Positions 1 through 12,275 are shown, numbered from the stretch's first letter. The stretch is DNA of 64,000 bases from Rhytidiadelphus loreus (GCA_947034895.1 OX344763.1:1862501-1926500); one strand, 5' to 3'. Made by a program: numbers and translations. Notes: generated by a model from the letters alone, not told the origin.

Positions 1-869
1 GGGTTGCCTGTCAGCCCATTTTGCTGAATCCAATTTGGTGACGCAAAGCTTTGAAATGGAAAGCCAAATGGAGGCTCACTCAATGATCATACGAAACAGA
101 TGATTGAACTTGGACTGAAGAAAAAACCCTGAATCATTGTTGGAATAAAGCCCAGGTGCAGGGCTGTGGGCGGTTGCCACTTCAAGTAATGAAGTGTAAG
201 GCCCGAAAATAGATTCCCACCTTCCCGTGCCCCATTCTTTCATCATATTGGCATCTTTATGCTTATCATGACATTTTTTTATATTTTTTTTTATATTTTT
301 GACACAAATGAAAATTATCATGACATTTCAGATAGTGAGTGAGTGAGTGCTGTGGGACTTATTATTAGGGCTCCATGGAGTATGTGTTTCTGTCAGGGAT
401 TGGAGCCCCTTGAGTTCAAGGACAGAGAGATGCTGCAATTCGGTAAATGTTTGAAACAACTTCGACATAGATCCTTATCCCTAAATTGATCATGGAAGCA
501 CTCCAATCATAAAAGGATAAGTTCAATGTTAGAGCATCTGCACCCTTGCGTGGTAGGGCATTTTGTTTTTGTTTTTTTTCCATCTTTTATGAAGAGCCAA
601 AGTGGTGATATTAAATGTTATAGTGGTGTTCTAAATTTCAACATTCGTCCACATATTGGATAGAAAATATCACATTAGTGAATGTCACATATCCATAACT
701 CTATTTTCATCCACAATCTAGTGATTTCATCCAAGATTTTCATTTTTCATTTGAAATATTCTAGTGATTTTCCGCGCTTTTAGTGCTATTTTGTTTCAAA
801 GGCTTGGTGCTGGGCCTATTACTTTAGTGTCGACAAATCACCCCCAAAAAACTAAACTATGCTAGGGGT
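1..869. other. AT-rich gene-free stretch
   Basis: No open reading frame here resembles a known protein and no RNA gene is visible. Near 533 there is an AGAGCATCTGCACCC motif like the termini of the MITE-5 elements described at 12534 and 8438, but I could not find a matching opposite end. Confidence 0.5.
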
Positions 870-878
870 CTAACAATC

Positions 879-986
879 TTTTCTTTTTGAAGCAAAATGA
901 AATGGGGTTTCATTGGCAAAGAATAGAACAAAATTGCTAGCCACGGGGAGACCGTGCTTGGCAAAAAACAAACAAGGACAACCCAA
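879..986 (-). mobile_element. 5'-truncated LINE 3' end with target-site duplication
   Basis: Read on the minus strand this is a short retroposon tail. It has a small GC-rich inverted motif (GCACGG...CCGTGGC), then TTTTGTTC, TTTGCCAATGAAA, a TTTCATTT stretch and an A-rich end. The same order of motifs occurs at 35267-35350. It is flanked by CTAACAATC (870-878) and CTAGACAATC (987-996), an imperfect short direct repeat as left by target-primed insertion. The strong 5' truncation is typical of LINEs. A SINE using the same tail is the alternative. Confidence 0.6.
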
Positions 987-996
987 CTAGACAATC

Positions 997-2679
997 CTAG
1001 TTTGACTGTAGATGAAAGTGAGAGAAAGCAACAAGAGGATCTAATATTCTTCAAATGTGGATGAAAAGTGCTAGGTAAGCTTTGGGCCCCTCACAATATT
1101 CTCTTGACAATCAATCCTAGTGTGTGTCCATAAAGGATCCTTGAAATCACCATTCATACTAAGCTTAGTTGCATTATCCTTTATTCTACTTGATGAGTGG
1201 TTACTTAATTGACTATTTATTGGTCATATGTGGGGAACAAGAGTGGGGAACAAGAATTAAGACGGCTCTTCAAAAACAGATGTAAACTTCTAGTGTAACA
1301 AATTTAGTGCACATGGAAACAAATGCTCTTCATCATTCATGGCAAATAAGATTATGTACCCTAAAAATGAGACTATATAATTCACATATTTGAAGAGTCT
1401 TTCAACTTTTAGTCTTAACTATTTTGAACTTAAAAAGTCACAACTTTACTTCCAAGCACTAATTGAAATAAAAATTATATTTCTAAAAGTTTATTTACTT
1501 TGTCTATCTTGAAAAAACTTTCAAAATATCAAACCAAAAATTGAGATCATCATAGCATGCCCAAACTATCTAATAACCCCTTAGGAAACATTTGGGACTT
1601 CAAGGGTTCACCCCTAACTACCTAACAAACCATATATGGTCGATTTGAAGTTTTGGACTCATTTTGGTGTGGGTAGTTAAATTCCTTTTACCATTGTAAA
1701 AAAATTTATAAGCAATACTGAAAACTATTGAAATTTTTTATTTTTCATTGAAAAAGGTAAATATTTGATTTTTGAAAGGTCCTCAAAAGCATGTATGAAC
1801 CATTAGTAGAAGAGCAAAGCTTGCCAATTTCACTTGATTTAAGATTTAAAAAATTGTACTAGTCCATTTTCTTTAAAAACGATCCCAATGGAAAGAATAA
1901 GGTGTTTTCATTATTTTCACCATTGAAAATTGAAACATGTAAGTGTTGATTAGGAGCTATTTGCAATTTCTACTTATCAAAAAAATTGCATGTCAACAAT
2001 TGCAAGGTGGATTGTTTAATGAGTTTGATAGCTCTTCATTGAACTTAAGTTTTTTTGAAGTGCATTTTAGCGTGCTAACCCAATTTCTAGTTGTTTGTGT
2101 CACCTCCAATCCAAAAAAACTCTTATATGCAAATTTCTAAAACATTGTGGTGAAAGGTAGCATACTAAAAATATTATACATATCTTGTTATAGTCTCACA
2201 ACTCCTGTGCAATTTCACACTCAAAATTGATATGCACACTAATAAGCACGCTCTTTAAACATCTATACAATTAAATTTTGAAAAAACAAAACAATTTGCT
2301 TCATTTGGGATAATTATCAGCCCATACTCTTTTTGCATAGGAAAAACACACTTAGGGATTAAAGACATTTTTATAATTTTCTTATAATCAAACCTTGACT
2401 ATCTACAGAAATTGGTACATGTTGCATAAGAAATGTAACATCATACATCCTATTGATTTCAATTATTTGGTAGTAAATCTTTTTAATAATTTGCTTTTTG
2501 ACTTGATTATGAGCTTCTACAAATAATTTTTTTTTTTCATATCTTATATAGATTGTTGTATCTCCTAATACTCCCTTGAATGAAGTGTTAGTTTTCTCCC
2601 CACATGTAAATCATTTATTTTCATCTAAACATATAGTTTAGTTCATTTGTTACAACTTCATTGTTGTATATTATAATTA
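997..2679. other. AT-rich gene-free stretch with a diverged repeat
   Basis: No gene is supported. About 1048-1260 is a diverged reverse-complement copy of about 8500-8710: both hold the words GGGCCCCTCA, CAATCCTAG and TAGTCAATT in inverted order. The rest is AT-rich with short poly-A and poly-T runs and nothing I can name. Confidence 0.45.
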
Positions 2680-3480
2680 ACCCCTAAATGCCCAAATTGT
2701 GTTTTTTGGCAACATAGCAATTTTGGGTAGCTCACTATGAATGGAGTTTTTATTTATTTTTATTTTGAAATTTTCACACAACATGTGCCCAAGAAGTAGC
2801 TTTAAGGCCCAACAATTTTCATAGCTTTCAACTACATGGTTTAAAAGTTATTGCATGATATGTCGTTTTTAATGCTCAGTGGGTGGCCCAAGCAAAAAAA
2901 AATCTTTCAAAATCATTTTTTTAAGAAATAAAAATTTGAAATTGGTTCCCTAGATTTATATTTGTAATGGAAAGCTTTGAATCATTCCATTTTGATTAAT
3001 GAGATGAAAGTTATGAGGAGTTTTAGTTTGGGGTAGTTTGTAGGTAGTTATGGAATTTGTACTCTAAGATAAACTTTGAAGTCCTTTATTTAACTCAATT
3101 TTCAATGTTTTTGGAAAATAAAATAAAAACATTGGGTGTAGATTGTTTATTACAACATTAAAACCATTGGGATTGGCATTTTCCAATTCCATAGATAAAT
3201 TGTTAACAATTTAGTATTTTGAATCATTATCTACTTATTATTTTTTTCCTATATGTTGTACAATTCCAAATGCTCTGAAATTTTTCAAGCATATAGCCAA
3301 CTTGACTTGAAGGAATCTAAAGACTAACCACCATTTTGGACATTTTTTCATACAAATGGGACCTTGTGAAGTGTAGCTGCTTGTTTTTTTGTAGGGCCCC
3401 CAAAAGGATTTTTGTCACTCCAAATGCCAATATCTTGCAATCTACATAGTGGAATTTTACACAGTGGTATTTGAAGTGAT
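2680..3480 (+). repeat. Long diverged dispersed repeat, copy 1
   Basis: About 800 bp that reappears reverse-complemented at about 10420-11440. Collinear words in inverted order include TTGCCAAAAAAC, GAAAATTGTTGG, AATAACTTTTAAAC, TTCATCTCATTAATC, GTAATAAACAATCTACA, and TCCAATGGT / ACCATTGG-type matches. There is no coding capacity and no clear terminal repeats, so the element class is unknown. It could be a degraded non-autonomous retroelement. Confidence 0.65.
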
Positions 3481-3503
3481 GTTCAAGTCCATATGAGAGG
3501 CAC

Positions 3504-3644
3504 TAAGGTAGTATACTATAAATGCAACTATGTTCTAAATGACACCCCTATCTAGGAATGGGTGACATGATGCTTGAAATATCTATTACTATCAATGATG
3601 AATTGAGTAGACTTAGATAGTCGCTTTAAGAGCAAACTACCTTA
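3504..3644. mobile_element. MITE-4, short copy
   Basis: A 141-bp element with imperfect terminal inverted repeats. The left end is TAAGGTAGTATACTATAAA; the right end, read reverse-complemented, is TAAGGTAGTTTGCTCTTAAA. The termini match the 398-bp MITE-4 at 46917-47314. Both ends carry TA, which would fit a TA target duplication as made by Tc1/mariner-type transposases, although TA may also belong to the inverted repeat. It has no coding capacity. Confidence 0.65.
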
Positions 3645-4259
3645 TGGACCGAGGGCACTACAACCAAAGGTTTCCACAACCTATTTGTCCTATTGTCCTA
3701 TTTTGTGATTAGATTTGTAAGACATGTATCTTGTATATTATCGCACAAATGGTATCTATTTCTTTACATTGATTTCTTCTAAAAGTAAGGAGGGAAGATT
3801 AAAATCACCTAGAAAATCAATGTTGCTACCAAATTTTGGTTTTGTAATTCAATCCACTTTCACCCGTAAAAATTCTTGGCAACCACTTTGTAGTTTTTGA
3901 GGTTCCATTTAGCTACTGTAGTTTGACATTTGACTTGTTCATGTGCAAAATTAAAATATTTGGAGGCACATTTTTTATACAAATTGGCAAAAAAAATTCA
4001 AACACATGCAAGTTTGGATGCATTTTCTATGATTCTTGAGTGTTTGGTGTCAGAAACTCAATTTCCATGTGGTCAATTTGGCATGATATAGTAGTGGTGA
4101 ATTCTTGGAGGGTGTATAAGCTTATATAGCAATCCAACATTGATGCATAATGTTTGTGTTGCATCCTTGGAGAAGATGAAATTTCTATATACAGTTTTTT
4201 TCTCTATCCAAAAGCTCAAGATACAGTACGAGTACACCTAATCAATTATTTACCATATT
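3645..4259. other. AT-rich gene-free stretch
   Basis: Nothing recognisable: no coding frame, RNA gene or repeat structure that I can support. Confidence 0.4.
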
Positions 4260-4765
4260 CTTGGGGGCAAGGCTTGCCAAGGTCCTCATTGACAGCTAGG
4301 CCTTACGCAATGTATATTTGGCTCTAATTTGCCTCGAAAATTTTATGGACTCATGACTATATGGAACGTTTTGAGAAGGCTTACCAAATGGCTTGTTTGG
4401 ATTTCCCGAAACGACCAAGTCTTCTCACAGGATCATTGTTCTACAACCAAGCTCTATGATGTTGTGTGGGATGCACTTCGAGATGTTGGGTGAGCAGTGC
4501 AACTGAAGTCTCAACATAATGTAAAAGATAATCCTTGTCTAGCCCAACGGATTTGGTCACAATTTCATGTGATTAGGATTCCCTCCTTCATGATGACTCA
4601 TAGAATAGGCAATACCAATATTTGGAACAGGCAAAGGCCCATTCCTTGTATTTTTCTTTAGCTTAGCTGTCTTGGTTCTTAGTCATTTTGTCCAGCCTTT
4701 GGCTTGGCTATTGTATATTTGACGTGTTTGCAATGGAATTCTATTGTTTCAAGAGAAAAAAAAAT
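4260..4765 (+). mobile_element. Decayed LINE, C-terminal reverse-transcriptase remnant and 3' tail
   Basis: A short frame at about 4396-4494 reads LVWISRNDQVF followed by about 20 residues and a stop. This resembles the extreme C-terminal tail of plant non-LTR reverse transcriptases (a W-x-x-RN-x-x-F motif). It is followed by a 3' region that turns T-rich and ends TTTGCAATGGAATTC...TTTC plus an A-rich run near 4757. That terminal motif resembles the LINE tails at 879-986 and 35267-35350. Stop codons and frame breaks show it is dead. Assignment rests on these short resemblances only. Confidence 0.5.
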
Positions 4766-6473
4766 TCTGCAATTATCGAAGGACTTGTAAGCAATTGTAA
4801 CTTGGCAATTTTTTGGACACTTGAGGACATTCTTCCTTGAATGCAACATGCGGACATGAATAATTAGCTTTTAAAGCCATAAAAATTGTGTTTCATAACT
4901 TTTTTCAATTTTTTCCCTCGCTTTTTGTTGTAACAATGGAACTCTCAACTATTTGAACTGTAGGCAAAGACATTTTTGAATTATTGTTGAATTTCTTGAT
5001 GTTTTTGGAATTTTTTTCCGAAGGGATCATAGGGATGTGAGGTCTTTGAATTTTGCACAAAGTGGATTAGTTTTAGATTTGGGGTATCCTAGTTTGCAAC
5101 TCCATTCCAACATCATCTAATTGTCATTGAATTTTGAAATTGAGATATCCCACAGGTCTAATATACTAGAGAAAAAAAATACTTTTTACTTTGATCTTGT
5201 CAATCTTACAGATGGTATGGAGTTTGAGTTTCAACTTTTTTGTATGTGTTCTACATGAAGTTGAGATTAAGACCTTAACCCTTGAAGCCATGAAGCATGA
5301 TTTCAAGCCATTTTCCACTTTGGGGCTTACTAGGCTTTGAAATTGGGCTTTATTTCTTTGTGCAATGTTCAAAAGTTACAAAGCCCAATTTCAAAGGCTT
5401 ATAAGTAAAAATTTTGTGCTTATATGCCATTCAACTTTTGAAGTTATGTTAACAGGTTTGTGGAGAGTATGTACACAAAATTTCAACCCAATTACACCTA
5501 TCTATCATCACTAACCGAAACTACCCATAACTAAAAAAAACGTCCTTTTGAAGCAAACTCTTTAATCATGACTTGAATTGGTGTAAAAATTTCTAGACAT
5601 CAAGCTAGCAATGAAACAAACCTCTAATAAAAATTTCACAAGAATCCAACAAATATTGCACTAAGAAGGGCTTGCCCTAAGGTAGAAAATGACCTTGAAA
5701 TCATGCCTCATAGCTTTCAAAGTTAAGGTTACAATTTTTATAATTTTAAATTTATTTTCATTGGAAAATCTAGCCCCCAAATGACCCTTTTCCCACGTTT
5801 TAGGGTCTCCAAATGTCAAAGCAATTTTATGGGTTACTTTACTTAACCCCTAAACGTCCCTAGTTTTCTCCAGAATTGAAGATTTGAGAAAAATCATCAT
5901 AAAGTACTATTTGGAAGAATATTTGTAATTCATATTTAAATAGAAGTTGTAGATTTTGAATTTTAGATTCCATCCATGTAGTTAGATTCACCAATGCTAT
6001 CACCAACATTTTTTTATAAATTTTGAAGGAGAAATTTCAGAATTGTTTCTAAATTTGATTACAAGCAAAATATTATCATTTTTTGAGTAAAATTTGTTGG
6101 AATGCATTTAAAATGAGGTTCTCTTCACACGGTAATTTTTTTCAAAGTTTTTTTTTCTTTATATCTATGACCTCATTTTTGCAAATCCAATTTTGAACTA
6201 GAGTCAATGCAATTTTGGCTTGGTCAACCACTTGACATTCTTCCACATTTGTAATTTTAGAAAAAATTAATGTACCCTGGTAACATCAAATCCAACCATT
6301 AGATAGGACAACAACTTAATAAAGAATCTCCACAAATTAGGATGACTTTCATCCCAACAAAATGAGAAAGAACCGAGAGTTTCAATTGGAGCGCTTAGTT
6401 AGGGGGTTAATTTACCAACAATGTGACTCTTTGCGATAACAGTGTCCCAGTCACATTTTTTTTTTTTTAATGT
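4766..6473. other. AT-rich gene-free stretch
   Basis: No gene or RNA is supported. The text around 5700-5880 has the TTAACCCCTAAA-type wording seen in several dispersed repeats of this window, but I could not define element borders. Confidence 0.4.
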
Positions 6474-6710
6474 CGGGGTGAACTGACCCCCATCGCTTGT
6501 CTCCCCCCAAGTCAGTCCAAGGGGTGCAAGTAAAAAAAAAAGACCCCCTATTTTGTGCCATAAAATGTACGCTCTACATCTCTACTTGCTAATTTGGTGC
6601 CTCTAATTGCAAATATGAATTCAAAAATTGCAAATTTTATCATGCGTGGGAAACAAAAAAAATTCAGGGTTTTCCTTCAGGGACGAGCGAGGGGGGGTCA
6701 GTTCACCCCG
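6474..6710 (+). mobile_element. MITE-3, copy 1
   Basis: A 237-bp element bounded by a perfect 18-bp terminal inverted repeat. The left end is CGGGGTGAACTGACCCCC and the right end is its reverse complement, followed inward by a second matching block around CGCT / GTC. The interior is AT-rich and non-coding. A second, inverted copy lies at 15087-15306 and shares the internal words ATTGCAAATATGAATTC and TTGTGCCA. T-runs flank both ends. Confidence 0.8.
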
Positions 6711-6739
6711 GCCTTTTTTTGGTATGCATGAGTTAAGTT

Positions 6740-7189
6740 ACAGATGGAAATAACTGGCTAACTAAAGTTACTTCTCCGAAACGATTTAAATTTTTCTTTT
6801 CAAAAATCACTGGTCCCACGCACTCACGATTAGTTAGTCCAAATCCGCGTGTCCTGATTGAGGAAGTTCAAAACTGACACTTTTGGTGTGAATCGTGAGC
6901 TGTCCCGACCCGGCCCGGCCCGGCCTGACCCGGTCCCCTCTCCTCCCATCACTCCGTCCGTCCTTCCGTCCGTCTCTCTGCTGCAGGGCAGGGCAGGCCA
7001 GCAGCTCTCCCAATCAAGTAATCACACCTTAAGTGACATGACTCTCATCAGTTTGTTTGTTTTTTCAAAACGCAGTGGCAGGAGCAATTCAGTGCATTGG
7101 CATTCAATGGTGCTCACTCTGCACCAAGCAACTGAAGTTACTACTGAACTGGCTGAAACAGACAGATCGACAGACACACAGACAGACAC

Positions 7190-7228
<39 letters not shown>

Positions 7229-7560
7229 CTCCGTTCTCGAACTTATCTTAAACTTAAGTTCACGAAACAGACAGACAACCACAACTGAACCTACTGTAGC
7301 TAGAATTGTACGTCGAATAAGTGATCAACAGTAAAGTTAAGTATGAGTTTAACTGAAGTTTGACAAGGAATTCATATACAGTTGTTCGCTCAGTTCTGTA
7401 ATTCTGTTTCTTTTTCAATTCCATTCCATTCCATTCCGCAGGTTCGATTTGAGAAACGATCTGCATGCCAGTTCTATGGACGTCACGGAGTAATTGTCCG
7501 TCAGTAAGGGTCGACACTGCTCTTAAATTCAATACAAACTGAAACTGCAAATGCTGAAGG
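6740..7560. other. GC-rich island with microsatellite
   Basis: Base composition shifts sharply from AT-rich to GC-rich: runs of CCCGG near 6910, then TCCGTCCG repeats. A (CAGA)n/(GA)n microsatellite spans about 7160-7230, and TTCCATTCCATTCC lies near 7422. Frames across the microsatellite are open only because the repeat lacks stops. Similar islands occur at 13.3, 15.3, 18.6 and 23.4 kb. It looks like promoter or leader sequence, but no gene follows it. Confidence 0.4.
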
Positions 7561-8149
7561 TCGGTGGGTACTTGGGGCTACTGTTGCCTGGTTCCTGTTA
7601 TTAGGGAAGACAATTAACCCATTCCTGATCACTTGACCCATAAATGGATGCGGAAGACGTTTTTCGGCTTATGAATGACAAAGAATCTCAAAGTGCAACT
7701 ATTCATCCTCCAAATTTTGTAGGAAAAGGGAGCGTCTTCTATAGTAGTTTGATTTTTTTAAGCCAACAATTCATAGGGTTTGAAAACATTCAATTGATTT
7801 CCACGGTGACTAGCTTGTTGTTTAAGGATTAAGCAACTACGCATATTTGGAGCATAGGTGTTTTGAGTGCCAATTTTTTTTCCATGTACAAAAATAGAAT
7901 TTGGAAGGATTGCATATTTTTCCAGAATTTTATTACACAAAACATAATTACTACGGATGTTTTGGTGGAAGATTCTCTTCGACCTACGATGGTGATGTAG
8001 ACCTTTCTATTTCTAAACATTGCAAAATCAACCAAGGGTTGGTTGCAATATTTATAGCTTTGCAGCCAATCATAATGTACCAAAATTGCTCTTCAAACTG
8101 TGTTGTGTGACAACTTCATAGAAATACAACAATCTATATGTTGGGAAGA
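7561..8149. other. Gene-free stretch
   Basis: Several short frames overlap here on both strands, none with a recognisable motif. I see nothing else. Confidence 0.4.
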
Positions 8150-8420
8150 GGAGGGTGATCAAGAATGGGTCGTCTCCCTTAGACTAGTCACATTTTCATT
8201 GATTTTCTTGTTGACAAGAGTCGAAGGAGGTTCCAACACACCAAAAAATGCGGCACTTGGATACCAAATGCAAAAGTTAGAAAGGGTGAAAGGTTAGAAT
8301 GATGTTGTGAAATTGTTTCTTCAATGTATGTACAATTTGATTTTAGAGATGTGCAGAGAGTGGTGATGGTGGTTTTAGGTAGGGTGCGATTTTAGGTGCA
8401 GACACCTTGTACCTTGGTAG
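8150..8420 (+). mobile_element. MITE-2, degraded copy
   Basis: Carries the internal MITE-2 sequence in plus orientation: CATTGATTTTCTTG, GACAAG, AAGGAGGTTCCAAC, a TTGGATACC / ATGCAAAAGTTA core and GGTGGTTTTAGG. The right end (ACCTTG near 8404) is a worn version of the ACCCACCTTA terminus at 36333. The left terminus is not clear. Non-coding. Confidence 0.5.
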
Positions 8421-8437
8421 AAGGCTTTGCTGACCTA

Positions 8438-8742
8438 AGAGCATCTATACCCTTGGTCACAAAATTTGATATAATGATTCAAGTTTAGATTTTTTTTTTA
8501 ATAGTCTTTAGAATTTTTGTCTCCCACTCTAACTTACTCACCAAATGTAACTATAAATAGTCAATTGATCAAAACACCATGTAGAATGTAGGATAAAGTT
8601 GACTAAATTTAGATTCAAAGGGTTGTTGCTTAACACACAACTAGGATTGAGTGCAAGGAAAATATTTTGAGGGGCCCAGAGCACTTATCATCCAAATTTG
8701 ACAAGTGTCAGACTCTTTGAGGATAAGGGTGCGGAGACTCTC
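8438..8742. mobile_element. MITE-5-like element
   Basis: Begins AGAGCATCTATACCCTT and ends with a worn inverted match (AAGGGTGCGGAGACTCTC), giving an element of about 305 bp. Its right part is related in inverted orientation to about 1048-1260. The terminal motif matches the perfect inverted repeats at 12534-13292. No coding potential. Confidence 0.4.
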
Positions 8743-8884
8743 AACTTGTTAGAATCAAACACATGTGTGCACTAAAATTGCCCCTATTCTAAAAGTGTTC
8801 TCAAATAGAGAGGCACGTATTGGAAGTTTCAATGCACTAGCAAGTAAAATATTTAGAGTAGGGACCATTTTAAATAAACCCCTA

Positions 8885-9010
8885 ATTCCAACTTTAGAAA
8901 TTCATAACTACTCTATAATTCAATAAGTCTGAAAATAATGAATCCAAGTGAGATAGATGCAACTCCTTCTCACCTATCAAGGAAAGTTTATTGAAAAATA
9001 ATTTGAGGTG
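8885..9010 (+). repeat. Dispersed repeat E, copy 1
   Basis: Holds TTCATAACTA, then a gap, then TATCAAGGAAA and TTTATTGAAAAATA. The same ordered words appear at about 18380-18490 (plus), 11440-11540 (minus) and 29700-29820 (plus, inside intron 3 of the receptor gene). Non-coding fragment of an unidentified repeat. Confidence 0.5.
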
Positions 9011-10419
9011 TTCAACCCTCCGAAGAACTTGGATGAGTACTCTAAAGAACACTTTGTGAACACCTTGTCTTAGTTGAAGAGATTCAATGGATTCAAGGTA
9101 AGCAAGAAGAAGGAATTCCTTCAAGGTAAAGGTTGGACTTTGTTGGCACAATAGACATTTGAGAACAAAGAAATGGATACAATTAAGTTGCAACTTTTTA
9201 TATGATTTGTTAAAAACGACTATAATGAATTCTAATAACACTAGTGGAAAGGGTGTCATGGAGTACCAAGCTCTAGTATAAGAGTTTTCACAATTATAGC
9301 ATCTCTCCACATTAAATTAGAACCTCAATTTATCATGCTCGGCAATGCCAACAACAAACAATCTTTTGTAGGAGATTTAACTTTTTAAGACAAAAGAATT
9401 AGTTGTCTTCACTTTTGTATTGCTATAGGACTCTTCAAATGAAATATGAAGTATGAATGTTTTTTCTAATGTGTAGAAAACAACAACTCCAAAGCAATAC
9501 ATCCCAATGGAAACTACTTTAAAAAAAAAGTAAAGTAATCAATAAAATTTTGGTTTATATAGTATGTGCCCCCATAGTCATCACTGTCAAAAATTTGACA
9601 CCTACATTTGAACCAATAGGCAACATCATACCTTAGATTTTGATGACACAAGATTAGAACATGAGAGCCTAGAATAGCCTAGTGTTGATTTTTGAAATAT
9701 TAGACAATAGTTTGAAATTTTGTAACTTATTCATAAGGTGTTCAAATAATTCACCCAAAAGTGCAATGGGATCTTCTTTCCCTCATCAATAAGATCGAGC
9801 ATAAAGAAATTAATATATATTCTATATGAGGGTTAGATTCATACATAAAATGAATTAGTTTTTGAGATGTCTTAAATTTTGAAATATTATAAGTGATATG
9901 TCCAAAAGGTTGCAAGAAGTTTTCTTTCAAATTGCATCATTTTAAGAATTTTTTAAAATTATATCATAAATTGCAAAAGATAACATTTTTAAATATAATA
10001 TAAAACTCTAAAATATTTATTTAATGATTATCATCAAATTAAAAAGTTGAAAGAATCAAGAAAAAGACCCAACAAGAGAAAATAATAAAAGTTACGACAA
10101 CCAAAATAAGAAGAGTTGTCGTAGACAAAAAAACAAAAAATTAATAGCCTAAAGTACCCAAATCCTAAAATGTAATTTTCAAATTTCTAAAACCATTCAA
10201 TACTAAAAAGTAAAGTATTATAGCTATTCTAATGTACAATAAGGTAGGAGGTTCATAAATTGCCTATTGAAGAGCTGAAAATTAATTTGGGGAGGTTACA
10301 CCCTAAAGTTCCTTATCTATGTTTTCACCAAAAGCAATCTAAAACTACCATTTCTAGTTTAACTACCAAAATTTAGAAAAAAAACATTTATGGACACATG
10401 TGACCATAGGATCTTATAG
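9011..10419. other. AT-rich gene-free stretch
   Basis: No gene is supported. At 10240 a TAAGGTAGGAGGTTCA motif resembles the left terminus of the MITE-4 copy at 63637, but no opposite end was found. Confidence 0.4.
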
Positions 10420-11440
10420 TTAGCTACTTTCAAAAATTTCCATAGTGTAGATTGCAAGGTTATTGTGTTTGATAAAAAATCCTTTGGAGCCCTTTGCAAA
10501 ATATTGGGTAGCTCCATTTCATAAGGTCACATATGAAAAAAAATGTTGAAAATGGTGGTGATTCTTTGGATTCATTCTTCAAGGCAAGTTGGCTACATGT
10601 TTGAAAATTTTCAGATCATTTGGAATTGTACAACACATAGGAAAATAATAATAAGTAGAAAGAAGTGGAGAATGATTCAAAATACTAAATTGTTAAGAAT
10701 TTAATTATGGAATTGAAAAATACCAATTCCAATGGTTGAAATGTTGTAATAAACAATCTACATCCTATGATTTTATTTTTTTCCAAAAATATTGAAAATT
10801 GAGTTAAATAAAGGACCTCAAAGATTATTTTAGAGTAGAAAATCCATAATTGCTCTCAAACTAGAACTCCTCAAAACTTTCATCTCATTAATCAAATAGA
10901 ATTATTTAAAGCTTTCCACGTACACATAACTCTACAAAACCAATTTGAAATTTTTGTTTCTAAAAAAAGGGATTTTTTTATCTACTTGGATTGACTAGCC
11001 CCTCCAAAAAATTACACATTCAATAACTTTTAAACTGTGTCAGTAGTCAAAAGTTATGAAAATTGTTGGACTTTAACCCTTGAGTGCCCAGAGCAAATTC
11101 AGTGAAATCCAGACCATTTCAACTTCAATTTGCTCAAGCTTTCTCTTAAGAAGAGATTCACATAATCCAGCTGTACCGATTGGTAGTCAAGAGAGACCTA
11201 GAGGTGTGGAGAAAAAGACGCATCTTTTGACCGTACTACTCAAAAGATTATAGTAGTCAAACAAGAATGTTTTTCAAAATGGAGAGGCCAGATTTTGGCC
11301 TTTGGGGTGCTCAGGGGTTAAAGAAAAACCTTGTCCCTATGCTGAGTAAAAATTTCAGGAAAAATAAAAATTTCATTTGTAGTGAGTTGCCTAAAATAAC
11401 TATGTTGCCAAAAAACTTAGCTTGGTCCTTTCGGGGTTAA
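10420..11440 (-). repeat. Long diverged dispersed repeat, copy 2 (inverted)
   Basis: Reverse-complement partner of 2680-3480, collinear across the block. It contains an extra piece of roughly 200 bp (about 11110-11320) absent from copy 1. Part of that piece (GACCGTAC...AAAGATTATA...GTCAAACAAG...GGCGCTCAGGGGTTA-like) recurs in the same orientation at about 39730-39860. No coding capacity. Confidence 0.65.
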
Positions 11441-11849
11441 AGATTTTGAATAAATTTTCCTTGAAAGTCAAATGGAATTGGCATCTAAATGTAAGTCGTT
11501 TCATATTTTTTGAAGTTTTGTGGAATTCGTTATGAATTTTTTTATATTGAAACACAATGGGCACTAAAAACATCCACCTCTTTAAATATACACTACTTGT
11601 ATATTGTTGGTGCATTGACAGAGTAAAATGTACTTCTACATTAGAAGATGCTTTCAGAGCCCAAACACTTTATGGACCTTCCACCTTAATATGCTTAGTT
11701 GGAGTTAGTGTCAATTATGTTTGAATATACCTTAATGAACATAACATTATTAACTAGCCTAAGCCATTCTCCCTCAAAGATCAGAATAATTTCTTTCTTC
11801 ATCCCTAGGAGTGAATTTAGTTTAATCTACAAATAATCATTGGCTAACT
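11441..11849. repeat. Dispersed repeat E (minus copy) and gene-free sequence
   Basis: About 11440-11540 reads, on the minus strand, like the dispersed repeat at 8885 and 18380 (AAACGACTTA, CATTTGACTTTCAAGGAAA, TTTATTCAAAAT). Nothing else is recognised up to the tandem array at 11850. Confidence 0.45.
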
Positions 11850-12275
11850 AGAAAGTTGCAACACTAGTGTTTGATTGGTAAGTTGAAGACGATCATTGTT
11901 TGATTGACAAGTTGAGGATGGTCATTGTTTGTCTAGGAAGTTGCAATGCTAGTATCATTTGTTGATTGGAAAGTTGAAGAGAGTCATTGCATGGCTAGGA
12001 AGTTGCAACACTAGTGTCATTGGCTAATTAGAAAGTTGGGAAGTTGAAGATGGTCATTGTTTGTCTAGGAAGTTGCAATGCTAGTATCATTTGTTGATTG
12101 GAAAATTGAAGAGAGTCATTGTATGGCTAGGAAGTTGCAACACCAGTGTCATTGGCTAATTAGGAAGTTGGGAAGTTGAAGACGGTCATTGTTTGTCTAG
12201 GAAGTTGCAATGCTAGTATCATTTGTTGATTGGAAAGTTGAAGAGAGTCATTACCTAGTTGGAAAGTTCCAACGC
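11850..12275 (+). repeat. 132-bp tandem repeat, about three copies
   Basis: The phrase GTCATTGTTTGTCTAGGAAG recurs at 11921, 12053-54 and 12185, a spacing of 132 bp. Each is followed by GTTGCAATGCTAGTATCATT and GATTGGAAAGTTGAAGAGAG. Copies differ by only a few bases, so the array is fairly young. Each 132-bp unit itself contains internally repeated AAGTTG phrases. No coding frame runs through it. Confidence 0.85.

Noticed and set aside
6858..7334. 158-codon frame across the CAGA/GA microsatellite
   Set aside because: Open because the microsatellite has no stops. The product is RERERE/DTQTD repeats with no domain, and other frames are open too.
8894..9310. 138-codon minus-strand frame
   Set aside because: Leu/Phe-rich without a recognisable motif and overlaps dispersed repeat E; probably chance in AT-rich DNA.
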